Source of the DNA: Phytophthora quininea
Taxonomy: Eukaryota; Oomycota; Peronosporomycetes; Peronosporales; Peronosporaceae
DNA: 64,000 bases
Assembly (NCBI GenBank): GCA_011947345.1
Contig: JAAVTG010000637.1
Coordinates: 124,001-188,000, forward strand
Reading direction: 5' to 3'
The notes beneath the pieces were generated by a model that saw nothing but the letters and a program-made list of their open reading frames with translations, searched no databases and was not told the DNA's origin. Below are positions 1 to 8,433 of the stretch, piece by piece. A program made the translations under genes and the position numbers. How positions within the stretch are numbered: the stretch's first letter is position 1; every line of letters starts with the position of its first letter.

Positions 1-385
1 CAACAGCAGCGGCGGCCCAGTAACAGCAGCGGCGGCCCAGTAACAGCGGCGGCGGCCCAACAAGTGGCGGCGGCCCAACAGCAGCGGCAGCGGCCCAACA
101 AGCGGCGGCGGCCCAACAGCAGCGGCCCAACAACAGCGGCAGCGGCCCAACAAGCGGCGGCGGTCCAACAGCAGCGGCCCAACAACAGCAGCGGCGGCCC
201 AGTAACAGCAGCGGCGGCCCAGTAACAGCGGCGGCGGCCCAACAGCAGCGGCAGCGGCCCAACAAGCGGCGGCGGCCCAACAGCAGCGGCCCAACAACAG
301 CGGCAGCGGCCCAACAAGCGGCGGCGGTCCAACAGCAGCGGCCCAGTAACAGCGGCGGCGGCCCAACAAGCGGCGGCGGTCGGGC
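1..385. repeat. GC-rich minisatellite
   Basis: Imperfect tandem array of roughly 18-24 bp units built on CAACAGCAGCGGCGGCCCA, with variants carrying TAACAG or CAAGCGGCGG. It starts at the window edge, so its full length is unknown. One plus-strand frame gives Gln/Ala/Arg/Pro-rich text, but units containing TAA interrupt reading in other frames, so I do not call it coding. It could be the end of a low-complexity exon of a gene to the left. Confidence 0.85.
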
Positions 386-1238
386 GGCGGCAGTCCAGCG
401 AAGATTCCGAAGTGAGAGTGATTTCTGTGGAGGGGTGAGTGTATCCAATCAGAGGAAAGGATTTAAATGTCTAGGAATTGTATAGTATAGTATTTTTAAT
501 ATAACAGCAGACGTAGGGCAGCTGTGGAGGCCACGTGGCCTCCATCCGCCTGAACTGCTGGGGGACGGCACTCTTGTATTTGGCCGCCCTCCCCCACAGA
601 TCTCCGAACCTGATAAAGGAACGCTGGACACGACCTGGAAGTTGAAGCAAACTGACACGTAAGCGATGCCAACGAGGCTGTCAGTGATACCTGCACTTCA
701 AAAACACTTTCATCCCTCCCTCAAACCACCACGCTTCGTTAAACCGCCACACTTGCATTTTCGTTGGACAAGAAATTCTTGGCCACAACAGCTCAACAAC
801 GGCTCAAAATGGCAGTTTCGATCACGACGATATTCAGACACATTACACCACTAAAACCGTCGCGAGTTCTCCGCCAGAGAAGCACATAAGAAGAGAAAAA
901 TACTCGCTCATGAAGGGCGTCGGCAGTTTAACGTGCGTGTGACCACCGGGATCGACCTGCACCGTTGAGCTGATAGCTCGGGAACCGCACCAGATTCGCC
1001 ACCTTCCCACATTCGCGCCACCATCCCAGGCACGTGTCGCCGCATAGACGCGCTGTTGTCGTCCGGTCGCGACGACGTTTGGAGTTTCGCATGATCCGGT
1101 GGCAGCAGCCCCACAGTAATCCGCCCACAAGAAAAATCAACGTCACTCTCCCATCCGGACGTCAGAGCCCAATTGCCGCTGCCTGGCAGAGCTCTCCTTC
1201 CGAATACCCGCCGCTCCTCTCACGAACGCTGTAGCCGC
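386..1238. other. Intergenic region upstream of the ZIP gene
   Basis: No convincing gene. A 54-codon open stretch on the plus strand (about 501-662, ending in TAA) has fairly G/C-rich third positions and could be a terminal exon of an unseen upstream gene, but I do not recognise it. The stretch contains a perfect 20-bp palindrome (525-544) and should include the promoter of the gene at 1239. Confidence 0.4.
525..544. promoter_or_regulatory. Perfect 20-bp palindrome centred on CACGTG
   Basis: TGGAGGCCACGTGGCCTCCA is its own reverse complement. The core CACGTG is the E-box/G-box bound by bHLH and bZIP dimers in other eukaryotes. It lies about 700 bp upstream of the ZIP transporter start. A role as a dimer-binding site is an inference; no function is shown by the sequence. 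Confidence 0.4.
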
Positions 1239-2285
1239 ATGGCGCCCAACCCCTCTTCGTCAGACGCGTCTCCGCTAGAGACCATCGCAATCCCCGTGGA
1301 AACGGACGACTCCATGAAGCAGCGCGGCAGCAAGTCGGCCACCGAGATGGAGACCGTGACCAAGTCGCTAGAGAGCGAGTCCGAGTCATCCAAGTCGCTC
1401 ATGGGCTCGTCCCGCACTGCCAGACGAGCAGCCTACGCTCTGGCACTGTCTATGGTGCTGCTGACGCTCTACAGCTTCCCTACACACCGCCACCGCCACG
1501 GCCACAGCAAGAACGCTCGCTACGTGTGGTGGTGCGGCTGGCTCACGGCGGTGGCCACGGGGTTGGGGGCAGTCCCGTTCTACTGGATGAAGAACATGGA
1601 CAAGTACTGGCTGGGTATCTGCAACGGACTGGCGGCTGGCATGATGCTGGCAGCCACGGGCTGTCTGTTCTACGAAGGCTGGTACCTGCCTCAGGCCGTG
1701 GACTACGCCGTGTCGGTCGGCTACAGATTGGCGCTGGGGGCGTTCCTCGGCGTGCTGTTTATCAAGTTCACCAAGATCTTTCTAGAGGACTATGAGGACG
1801 TGTCGGTGTGCGGACTGCACGGCTTGGACGCGCGCAAGGCGCTGCTGATCATGGCGGTGATGACACTGCACTCAGTGTCGGAAGGGATCGGTGTAGGCGT
1901 TTCCTTCGGTGGCGAAGGAGGTATCCGACGCGGACACATTGTGACCATGACGATGGCGATCCACAACATCCCGGAAGGTGTGGCCATCAGTCTGTCGCTC
2001 GTGCCAAGAGGTCTGAGCGTGTTCTACGCCATCTTGTGGTGCATCATGTCGAGTGCACCGCAGCCGATCTTCGCCGTGCCTGCGTTCCTGTTCGTGGAGC
2101 ACTGGTTGCCAATTTTACCGTGCGGTCTGGGCTTTGCTGGCGGCGCTATGGCCTACGTCGCGGCCCAGGAGCTGCTGCCCGAGTCGCTCGAAGACACTAA
2201 ATCGATGCCGACCACAGTGTCGGCCACCGCGCTGGCGTTTATGGCGTTTCTCACGATCCAGATCGTACTGAGCGGCTCCATCTAA
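1239..2285 (+). CDS. ZIP-family metal transporter
   Basis: 348-residue membrane protein of the ZIP (SLC39/ZupT) family, which moves zinc or other divalent metals into the cytosol. The N-terminal about 60 residues are hydrophilic and Ser/Glu-rich, followed by about eight hydrophobic segments. A His-rich stretch (HRHRHGH) follows the first segment. The diagnostic family motifs are both present: HSVSEG in one membrane helix and HNIPEG in the next, carrying the His and Glu metal-binding residues. The start at ATG 1239 is chosen because the longer open frame begins only with a TTG. The gene is intronless, has a G/C-rich third position and ends at TAA. Target membrane and exact metal cannot be read from the sequence. 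Confidence 0.9.
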   Translation: MAPNPSSSDASPLETIAIPVETDDSMKQRGSKSATEMETVTKSLESESESSKSLMGSSRTARRAAYALALSMVLLTLYSFPTHRHRHGHSKNARYVWWCGWLTAVATGLGAVPFYWMKNMDKYWLGICNGLAAGMMLAATGCLFYEGWYLPQAVDYAVSVGYRLALGAFLGVLFIKFTKIFLEDYEDVSVCGLHGLDARKALLIMAVMTLHSVSEGIGVGVSFGGEGGIRRGHIVTMTMAIHNIPEGVAISLSLVPRGLSVFYAILWCIMSSAPQPIFAVPAFLFVEHWLPILPCGLGFAGGAMAYVAAQELLPESLEDTKSMPTTVSATALAFMAFLTIQIVLSGSI

Positions 2286-2531
2286 GCAGCCAAGTGATGG
2301 ATAGGTGAGTTGTACACAGCTAGCTATGTGGGGATAGATGTCATGCGAGAGATAGCAGAACAAATGCGCTCGATTTTATTTACCAGCGGAAGTTTAGCTC
2401 ATGCCTTCAGCCCCTACTGGCTTGTCGAAACGGCCAACGATCCTGAAAGGTCACATCTGTGTGTCGCAAGAGCGAGAATTTCTTCTCACTCACTAAATCA
2501 TTCGACAAGAACTCAAAGCAACAAGAAGACC

Positions 2532-2797
2532 ATGAAGTGGGCGTCGCTCCTGCTGGCCTTGACCTTCGCGCTGACGCTGCTGAGCGGCACTGCGGCCGAC
2601 AAGGGGAGGACATTATGCGTCGCCAGCTGCGCGTGGGCAAGATGGTGGCTGCCCTGTTTGAGAACCAGCACCAGACCCAGAGAGACCTCGAGGCGCAGAT
2701 GGAGGAGGACGACGACAAGCCCCAGGAGGTGCAGGCCGAACCCTCGAGGTTCCGCATGCGCCGTCTACGCTCTGACTACGTGGAGCTGGAGGAGTAG
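2532..2797 (+). CDS. Small secreted protein, frame-shifted copy
   Basis: The ATG at 2532 opens a clear signal peptide (MKWASLLLALTFALTLLSG). The frame then changes at the G4 run 2603-2606; after it, a second frame runs to the stop at 2797 and is clearly related to the gene at 4196-4473 on the minus strand. Shared blocks are EDIM-RQL-VG near the new N-terminus, ALFEN/RLFEN with Q-T-R-E-L, an acidic EEDD/EEDE stretch, and an Arg-rich C-terminus ending in VELEE/VEVEE. Restoring one G would join signal peptide and body. There is no RXLR motif. A poly(A) signal AATAAA lies at 2898-2903. Function is unknown; a secreted family specific to this lineage is an inference. Confidence 0.6.
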
Positions 2798-2994
2798 ACC
2801 CAAGGGAAGAGCTGCGTGTGAATACCAAGAACAACGAGTCGTCGTCTTCCAACTGCTGGCCCCCAACAGTCAAACTTCGTGATGAAGCCGTGAAACCAAT
2901 AAAGATTCTGCTGGCGAGTCGCCCCCAAGAGTTCAAAGCGTTGTTGCCCTTTGGTGTCTGCTAGCTTCTTGCTCGTCCTTGCCCTTGGTCTTAG

Positions 2995-3002
2995 TCATTC
3001 TC
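2995..3002 (+). promoter_or_regulatory. Oomycete Inr-type core promoter
   Basis: TCATTCTCGCATTATC matches the oomycete initiator (YCAYTYY followed by an A/T-rich flank). It lies about 35 nt upstream of ATG 3034. This favours 3034 over any upstream in-frame start, which would sit outside the transcript. Confidence 0.5.
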
Positions 3003-3033
3003 GCATTATCCAGCAAGCTTCCAAGTCAAAGTT

Positions 3034-3756
3034 ATGAAGATTTTCTTTTCATCATCACGCTGACGCTTTTCGCGGCGGTGGCTCAGAGTCACCTTCGTCG
3101 CAAAATGCTGGCCGAGGACTTTGCTGTTGCTGAAGTGCCAGAGCAGAGCGAATCGGCTGCGGAACTCGAATCGGCTACAAGACGTCGGGAGCTCCAATCG
3201 GACAGACGCCGAGAGCTCGAATCGGCTACCAGACGTCGGGAGCTCGAATCGGACAGACGCCGAGAGCTCGAATCGGCTTCCAGACGTCGGGAGCTCGAAT
3301 CGGACAGACGCCGAGAGCTCGAATCGGCTTCCAGACGTCGGGAACTCGAATCGGACAGACGCCGAGAGCTCGAATCGGCTACCAGACGTCGGGAGCTCGA
3401 ATCGGACAGACGCCGAGCTCGAATCGGCTTCCAGACGTCGGGAGCTCGAATCGGACAGACGCCGAGAGCTCGAATCGGCTTCCAGACGTCGGGAGCTCGA
3501 ATCGGACAGACGCCGAGAGCTCGAATCGGCTTCCAGACGTCGGGAGCTCGAATCGGACAGACGCCGAGAGCTCGAATCGGCTACCAGACGCCGGGAGCTC
3601 GAATCGGATAGACGCCGAGAGCTCGAATCGGCTACCAGACGCCGGGAACTTGAATCAACCACCAAGAGCCGGCAGCTCAGATCGGACAGACGTAGGCAGC
3701 TCGAAGTGTCGGAGAAGTCGCTGCTGCAGCTCGGAGGATCAGTCCGCAGATACTGA
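3034..3756 (+). CDS. Secreted Arg/Glu-rich tandem-repeat protein (frame-shifted)
   Basis: ATG 3034 follows an Inr motif at 2995 and starts a hydrophobic signal peptide whose frame is broken at the T-runs 3041-3049; the continuing frame reads TLTLFAAVAQS, then HLRRKMLAED, a degenerate RXLR-like patch. From about 3162 the protein consists of ten copies of a 17-residue unit ELESATRRRELESDRRR (A-T or A-S). Around 3409-3412 one unit has lost AG, shifting the frame a second time; the original repeat frame resumes and ends with a non-repeat tail at TGA 3754-3756. Together the two losses equal three bases, giving a protein of about 241 residues. The alternating EL-E and RRR blocks predict a highly charged, probably helical rod. 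Function unknown; secretion is inferred. Confidence 0.6.
3162..3669 (+). repeat. 51-bp tandem repeat, ten copies
   Basis: Each unit is a 27-bp half (GAGCTCGAATCGGCTACC...) plus a 24-bp half (GAGCTCGAATCGGACAGACG...). Copies are nearly identical; differences are mainly ACC versus TCC after GGCT, and one copy missing AG near 3410. The low divergence points to recent expansion. The array lies inside the secreted-protein gene at 3034-3756. Confidence 0.9.
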
Positions 3757-3916
3757 GCCGCGACAAGTTCTTTGTGCTTTGCTCGAAATACTGTCTTGGT
3801 AGCACAAGGAATTCGTGTTGTACATTCCTTTTCGATTTCGCTCATCGTTTTTCTGTTCGACTTCGAGCGGGTGCATCATGCAACCTGTACCCACCAAACC
3901 TTCTCGCACAATTTGC

Positions 3917-3928
3917 TTCATTCCACAA
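3917..3928 (+). promoter_or_regulatory. Oomycete Inr-type core promoter
   Basis: TTCATTCCACAA matches the CATTYYNCAW core of the oomycete initiator and lies about 40 nt upstream of ATG 3964, the usual spacing. Confidence 0.45.
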
Positions 3929-3963
3929 GTCGCACCGAACAGCACACGCCAAAGCCCCCAACC

Positions 3964-4137
3964 ATGCGCACGAACTTCCTGTTGACTCTGTTGGCCATCG
4001 TCTGCTGCGTGTTGGTTGCTCAAGGCCAAGATCTCAAGGTCGAGCAGAGGAAGAGCTCGCGTCGCCTCAAGGCTGAAGATGACAAAGTGGTGACTGCCGA
4101 GCTGCAGAAGAAGTCGTCCAAGCTTTACGCAGTGTAG
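3964..4137 (+). CDS. Very short secreted RXLR-like peptide
   Basis: 57 residues. Residues 1-21 are a strong signal peptide (LLTLLAIVCCVLVAQG). About residues 33-40 read RRLKAEDD: an RXLK variant of RXLR directly followed by an acidic EDD stretch like the dEER part of effectors. Only about 17 residues follow, so there is no room for a WY-type effector domain. The Inr at 3917 and intact frame suggest that it is expressed. It may be a truncated effector, or a genuine small secreted peptide. It lies between two other secreted-protein genes; the convergent neighbour ends 58 bp away. Confidence 0.55.
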   Translation: MRTNFLLTLLAIVCCVLVAQGQDLKVEQRKSSRRLKAEDDKVVTAELQKKSSKLYAV

Positions 4138-4195
4138 TCAACAGCTTAAAACACGAAAACACATTGACGTTTGTCGACTGCTCATACCTGTTCTT

Positions 4196-4473
4196 TTACT
4201 CCTCCACCTCCATCAGACCTGACCGCAGGCTTCTGCGAAGACGAAAGCCAAACTGCTCGCGCTGCTTTATGGTGGACCGCGAGTGTTCGTCCTCCTCGTT
4301 GATGCTTCTCTCCAGCTCACGAGGTGTTTGATCCTCGTTCTCGAACAACCGTGCAACGGCGATGCCGACGTGAAGTTGGCGGGGCATGATGTCCTCCGCT
4401 GCGGTGCTGGCAGTCGTTGAAACCGTCAACAGCGAGAAGGACAGCATCAACAAGTGCAAAAGATGGTCTTCAT
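4196..4473 (-). CDS. Small secreted protein, frame-shifted paralogue of the gene at 2532
   Basis: Read on the minus strand from ATG 4473-4471, the first codons (MKTIF) are followed by a frame break at the A4 run 4458-4461 (T4 on the coding strand). The downstream frame supplies the rest of the signal peptide (LLMLSFSLLTVSTTASTA) and a body of about 68 residues ending VEVEE at 4196. One missing T would give an intact protein of about 92 residues. The body aligns with the gene at 2532-2797 along its whole length, so the two are diverged duplicates in opposite orientation. No RXLR motif; function unknown. Both copies having a one-base homopolymer loss is suspicious for sequencing error. Confidence 0.6.
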
Positions 4474-4777
4474 CTTAATTGGGTCTTGCCAGTTCTTGAG
4501 CTTCGACTTTCTGGCAGGTACTCGCGGCGGGGCGAGTTGGGACTGGGTCGGTGTGCTGACCGAGTCGAAAGGAATTGTAATCGGCAGCACTACTTCGACA
4601 ACTCCACCAGCGTTCTCGGTTCTTGTCCTTCGTCCTCCACGGGACAGCATGCATTAGTTAGTGTTTACTTCTGGTGCTCAATTAATCCTTAAAACTACAG
4701 TTTAAGATCATGGTCAAGAAGTTGTCCATGGTCAAGACGACATTCAGCCGAATGTAGCCAGCAAGTATAGTTGCTGG
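4474..4777. other. Divergent intergenic region
   Basis: About 300 bp between the minus-strand secreted-protein gene and the plus-strand RXLR gene. It should hold both promoters. No coding feature seen. Confidence 0.5.
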
Positions 4778-4796
4778 GCTCATATCACACCATTTC
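4778..4796 (+). promoter_or_regulatory. Oomycete Inr plus flanking element
   Basis: GCTCATATCACACCATTTC closely resembles the Phytophthora core promoter GCTCATTYYNCAWTTT, 33-50 nt upstream of ATG 4829. Confidence 0.55.
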
Positions 4797-4828
4797 CCAA
4801 TCGGCCGTCGAACAGCAAAACCGTCAAG

Positions 4829-5176
4829 ATGAAGACAAGCTTCGCGTTGGTGCTGCTGAGCTGTGTGGCTTTGGTCCAGATCGAAACTACGAATGCAATC
4901 GGCCAGCGTCGTGAAAAAGAGCAAGAAGATCTTCTGATGGACTTCGTCCAGGCGATGCAGAGGTGCTCGGAGAAGAACCCACATCGTCACCTTCGCGCTG
5001 AAGACGACAACGAGGACAAGCAGGTCATTATCAATTTTGTCAAGGCAACGAGTGTGCTCGCAGACAAGAACAGGAATGATGGGAGACGCATGGAGGAAGA
5101 CGACTCAAAGCACTTTACCGTGAACCTGCAAACTCTACGGGACAAGCAGAATGCGCGTGGACTCAAAAAGCAGTAG
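4829..5176 (+). CDS. RXLR-type secreted effector candidate
   Basis: 115 residues, intact and intronless. Residues 1-23 form a signal peptide (SFALVLLSCVALVQIETTNA). A canonical RXLR tetrad, RHLR, is at residues 53-56, directly followed by AEDD as the acidic dEER-like part. In oomycetes this architecture marks proteins secreted from haustoria and delivered into or around host cells. The C-terminal about 55 residues are charged (two further acidic patches, EEDD) and do not show an obvious WY fold. The RXLR sits within the usual 30-60 residue window after the signal peptide. An Inr at 4778 supports the start. Host target unknown. Confidence 0.8.
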   Translation: MKTSFALVLLSCVALVQIETTNAIGQRREKEQEDLLMDFVQAMQRCSEKNPHRHLRAEDDNEDKQVIINFVKATSVLADKNRNDGRRMEEDDSKHFTVNLQTLRDKQNARGLKKQ

Positions 5177-5244
5177 CAATGTTTTCTCGAACGGAGGGTG
5201 GCAATCATCTACTTCATATCAAAAATTATACAACTCACTGCTGT

Positions 5245-6782
5245 CTACTTGCCCACATTTGCAACTCGGAGCTCTTCCTCCTCGTCCTCTGCATTTTCTA
5301 CTGACTCGCTGGCATCTTCTACGGAGCTAGGAGTCAAGAATAAGTGAGTACGAGATTGCCCCCGAAGCTCTTCTTGGCGCTCGCTATGCATCAACAAATA
5401 CGCTTCGCTGCCCATCTGAAACATACACAGAACAATGCTCACGTAAGCACACAGATTAAAAGGGTGCCAGCGATCGCTGCATACCTCCATCAAACGGGAA
5501 ACTGTGCGGTCAAACGCGAACGCTTCGTCAATGTGCGACTTCGCGTTAGGATCGATCTGGTACAGACGCTCGGGGCTCTCTGCAGCTAGGCAATGCAACT
5601 ATCACGCAGAAAAATAGGATTGTTAGATCGACAGCTTCAGCCATTGCACTAGACACGACTTCCACGCACCCGCACACCCCGATCGTACATGCAGTCCACG
5701 AATGTGATGAATCGTCGCATCTCGTTGATCCGTTCCATGCTGAGCAACGGGATGTCGCGAACAAACACGACGGAGAAGGCCTCAGCAATGGCCAGATAAT
5801 CTGCAGCGCCCAGCGGTTTGTTACACAGATCTTGGAACGAAAATTGGCACACTCCAGTATTGGTAGCAGCTTGTGGAACGTGCACTTGTCGTCCTTGAGT
5901 AGTCACGTACGTTTCCACCGTTTCTTCTCCTTCACAGTAAGCAAGGAACTCGAAGTCGAATGCAGCACGCGTGTCCGGATTGATTGGGCTCTCATACACA
6001 TTGTCGGCGTGTACCGCACCCTTCAGCACACGGTAGTCCGTGGTCGAGTCTTCCAGCGACACGACATTGCACCGTTCGCCCAGCAAATCAATAAACGGAA
6101 CGAAGAGCTCTCTCTGCAGTCCGTTCTTGTACAGGTCGCTCGGCGGTCGGTTCGACGTGGCCACCATCACGAACCCGCGCTCCAGCAGGGCCGAGAACAG
6201 TCTCCTCAGAATCAGCGCGTCTGCCACATCCGTGACTTGGAACTCGTCAAAACACAGCAGCCAACTGCTCTCCAGCAGCGTGTCTGCGATGTGCGGGATA
6301 GGATCTTCATGGAACCCTTGGCCGCGCAGTTCGTGCATCTGCTTGTGGATATCCAGCATGAACTCGTGGAAGTGCACGCGCTGCTTCTGCTGCACTGGCA
6401 CGTTGTCGAAGAACATGTCCATGACGAAGGTCTTGCCGCAGCCGACGCCTCCGTATAGGTACAGTCCCTTGGGCGCATCACTAGCTGGCGGTTCTGCGTC
6501 TTCCTTGCCTGTGAGCTTCTGCCACCAGCCGCCAGAGCTGTTGCTCTTGGGTTTGGGGCCTCCGTAGCTCACCAGCTCGTCATACAACGCGTCCAAACTG
6601 TGCACCGCTCGCACCTGCACCGGGTCGTACGTGATGTCGCCCTTGTCGGCTCGTTGCTTGTAGACGCCATGGAGAACCTGCGCACTGGAGCTCTGCGTCG
6701 ACTGCCATCGAGACCCAGTCAACGGCGGAGAGAGCCGAGTATGGTGGAGGTGGTTGACTCGACGTAACGTCAGTCGGTGCAT
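5245..6782 (-). CDS. AFG1: AFG1/LACE1-like mitochondrial AAA-type ATPase
   Basis: Three exons on the minus strand: 6782-5670, 5598-5485, 5415-5245; introns of 71 and 69 nt have GT-AG ends (donors GTGCGT and GTATGC) and keep phase 0. The product is about 465 residues. Residues 1-35 are Arg/Ser-rich and lack acids, typical of a mitochondrial presequence. Walker A is GGVGCGKT, Walker B is LLCFDEF, and ATSNRPP is the sensor-like motif of the AFG1 family. The spliced C-terminus restores the family ending [15 protein letters not shown], followed by a lineage-specific acidic tail. AFG1 proteins act at the mitochondrial inner membrane in quality control of respiratory-chain subunits. ATG 6782 is used because the longer frame opens with TTG. 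Confidence 0.92.
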
Positions 6783-7282
6783 GACAACGAGAGCGAGCAA
6801 GAGAGTCAATGTGTGGCCGAGCCGAACGAGGTTGCTCCGTTGCGTTTGCTCTGATGCTTGAAAAGTGTGTTTAACTTTTTTAGACCAATCAGATCGTAGT
6901 TCAAGGGGATAGAGTCGGTGCGGATTCGATTAAGTACGAGTGGCATAAACAGCAGCATAATCCGACTTGTACTCAACATTTTGTCAGACGAACGGCACGG
7001 TGCGGCAATTTCTGAATCGAGGTGATACATTCGAGCCGTGTCGGGCTTTTTAGCTAGCTATGGGTGGGAACTTGAACGGCTGAACAATAACATGGGCTAT
7101 TACTAAGGAGTAGTGTACGACGTGGACGGCCCCATCATCGTGAGTTTTGCTGCAGCGTCCGCGCTAATACGCACACTGGTCGACGATTAAAGCAGGGGAC
7201 ACGGTTAGATTTAGTTGCACCAGCCATCTCATTTGAACCCGCTCCTTACCATGGCGCAGTGCACGCACGCACTCTTCTATTG
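6783..7282. other. Intergenic region
   Basis: About 500 bp between the AFG1 start and the end of the next minus-strand gene. Holds the AFG1 promoter. No further gene, RNA or repeat recognised. Confidence 0.4.
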
Positions 7283-8311
7283 CTACAATGTTCTTGGAGG
7301 CCAGAGCGCCCTTTTGTAGACGACCACGAGCGCGTCGCTGCCTTCCACGACGCTCACTTGTATGCACGAATTGCGGCCGGTCTGGATCGTCATGGAGCTT
7401 ACACCGTCACCCGAGAAAGACACTGCACAAAAGACCCACCACGGTTATTAATGCAAGGACTCCAGACCTTCTCATTTCGTCCCCAATGCAACAAACGTAC
7501 TCATATCGATCGAGCTGTTCACGAGAGCCTGTAAGTTCGCTAGCACTCCGATGGGGTCCACGTCGCCTGTTGCACACGTCACTGCGCCGTCCACGACCAG
7601 CATCGCCTTTAGAATTCCTCGCTGCTTTTGCACTGTTTGAACAAATTCATCCCCAACACATTCAGCACCATCTCTGCTGTCGCTCCAAACAAGCAAGCCT
7701 CTCAAGCACGTACACTTCCTGACGATCGGCTTCACCGACTCGCGGATAACACTCAGAATGCGGTACTGGAAGCGGTGGAAGTCCCGCAGATTGTGCCCCA
7801 CATTGCCCAGCTCGTCTCCATGCTGCGCAATAAACGCCGCCAGCAACTCCTGCGCCACGAATGCCGAGAAGCTCGCGCCGTCCGTCGTGTCGTGGAACAT
7901 GGCGCAAAATACCTTGTGCTTGTCGTTGGTCACCACCGTCACCGCAACTATCCAGCCGAACCGAGTAAAACAAAACAACAATCAGGCAATCGAAAGACTC
8001 GACAATTCCGCCACAAAATCGCTCACCAGAGGACATTTGGATGTACGACACAGGGCCGCTGGCCTTGGTGGAGAACTCGAGCATGGCTGTGATTAAAGAG
8101 CCCACTAACCGCGGCTGCAGTGAATTTGGAACAAAGTGTCATTACTCTTCGTCCTGATTGCACAGCTTGTAGCGCGAGTCGCAGCCTCGGAATTGGAGGA
8201 TGAGTAGTCCCACAAGACGGAGAAGAAGCGTACCTGGGCCACCGCGTTGGCGTACTCCTTGGAGAAGAGCACGATGCCGCTGGACGCCATGATCAGTACG
8301 TTGCGCAGCAT
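7283..8311 (-). CDS. Longin/roadblock-like trafficking protein (middle unresolved)
   Basis: Exons on the minus strand: 8311-8234, 8114-8027, 7947-7714, a middle part, then up to 7501, and 7422-7283 (stop TAG). Clear introns are 8115-8233, 7948-8026 and 7423-7500 (donor GTACGT). The first about 130 residues look like a longin domain: MLRNVLIMASSGIVLFSKEY, a helix RLVGSLITAML, then strands in VAVTVVTNDKHKVFCAMF. The C-terminal about 80 residues (MLVVDGAVTCATGDVDPIGV, later ALVVVYKR) resemble LAMTOR4-type roadblock proteins. Between 7609 and 7713 two readings exist: straight through in one frame, or a 37-nt intron plus a G/C3-rich frame ending at TAA 7609-7611, 5 nt before ATG 7603. The latter would need one missing base to form one protein, or two tightly packed genes. 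Family assignment is by pattern only. Confidence 0.4.
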
Positions 8312-8433
8312 GGTCCCCACCCGATTTTATGTCTTCCGACTCTCTGAGCAGCTACAGATACCGACTGTGGGACCTTTTTCGCACCGATCAGTCGGTAACA
8401 GTAGCGTCTGGTCTCACTTGACTGCAGAGCATC
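8312..8433. promoter_or_regulatory. Short divergent promoter region
   Basis: Only 122 bp separate the start codons of the minus-strand longin-like gene and the plus-strand PhyH-type gene, so both promoters must lie here. A TCACTTGA at about 8415 is the nearest Inr-like sequence for the plus-strand gene. Confidence 0.4.

Noticed and set aside
449..696. Two overlapping minus-strand open frames next to the minisatellite
   Set aside because: No family resemblance, no promoter motif, and they cover a palindromic stretch; they are probably chance.
3006..3845. 279-codon open frame on the minus strand across the repeat array
   Set aside because: It is the antisense of a repeat whose unit length is a multiple of three, so it stays open by default. 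The signal peptide, Inr and G/C3 pattern are on the plus strand.
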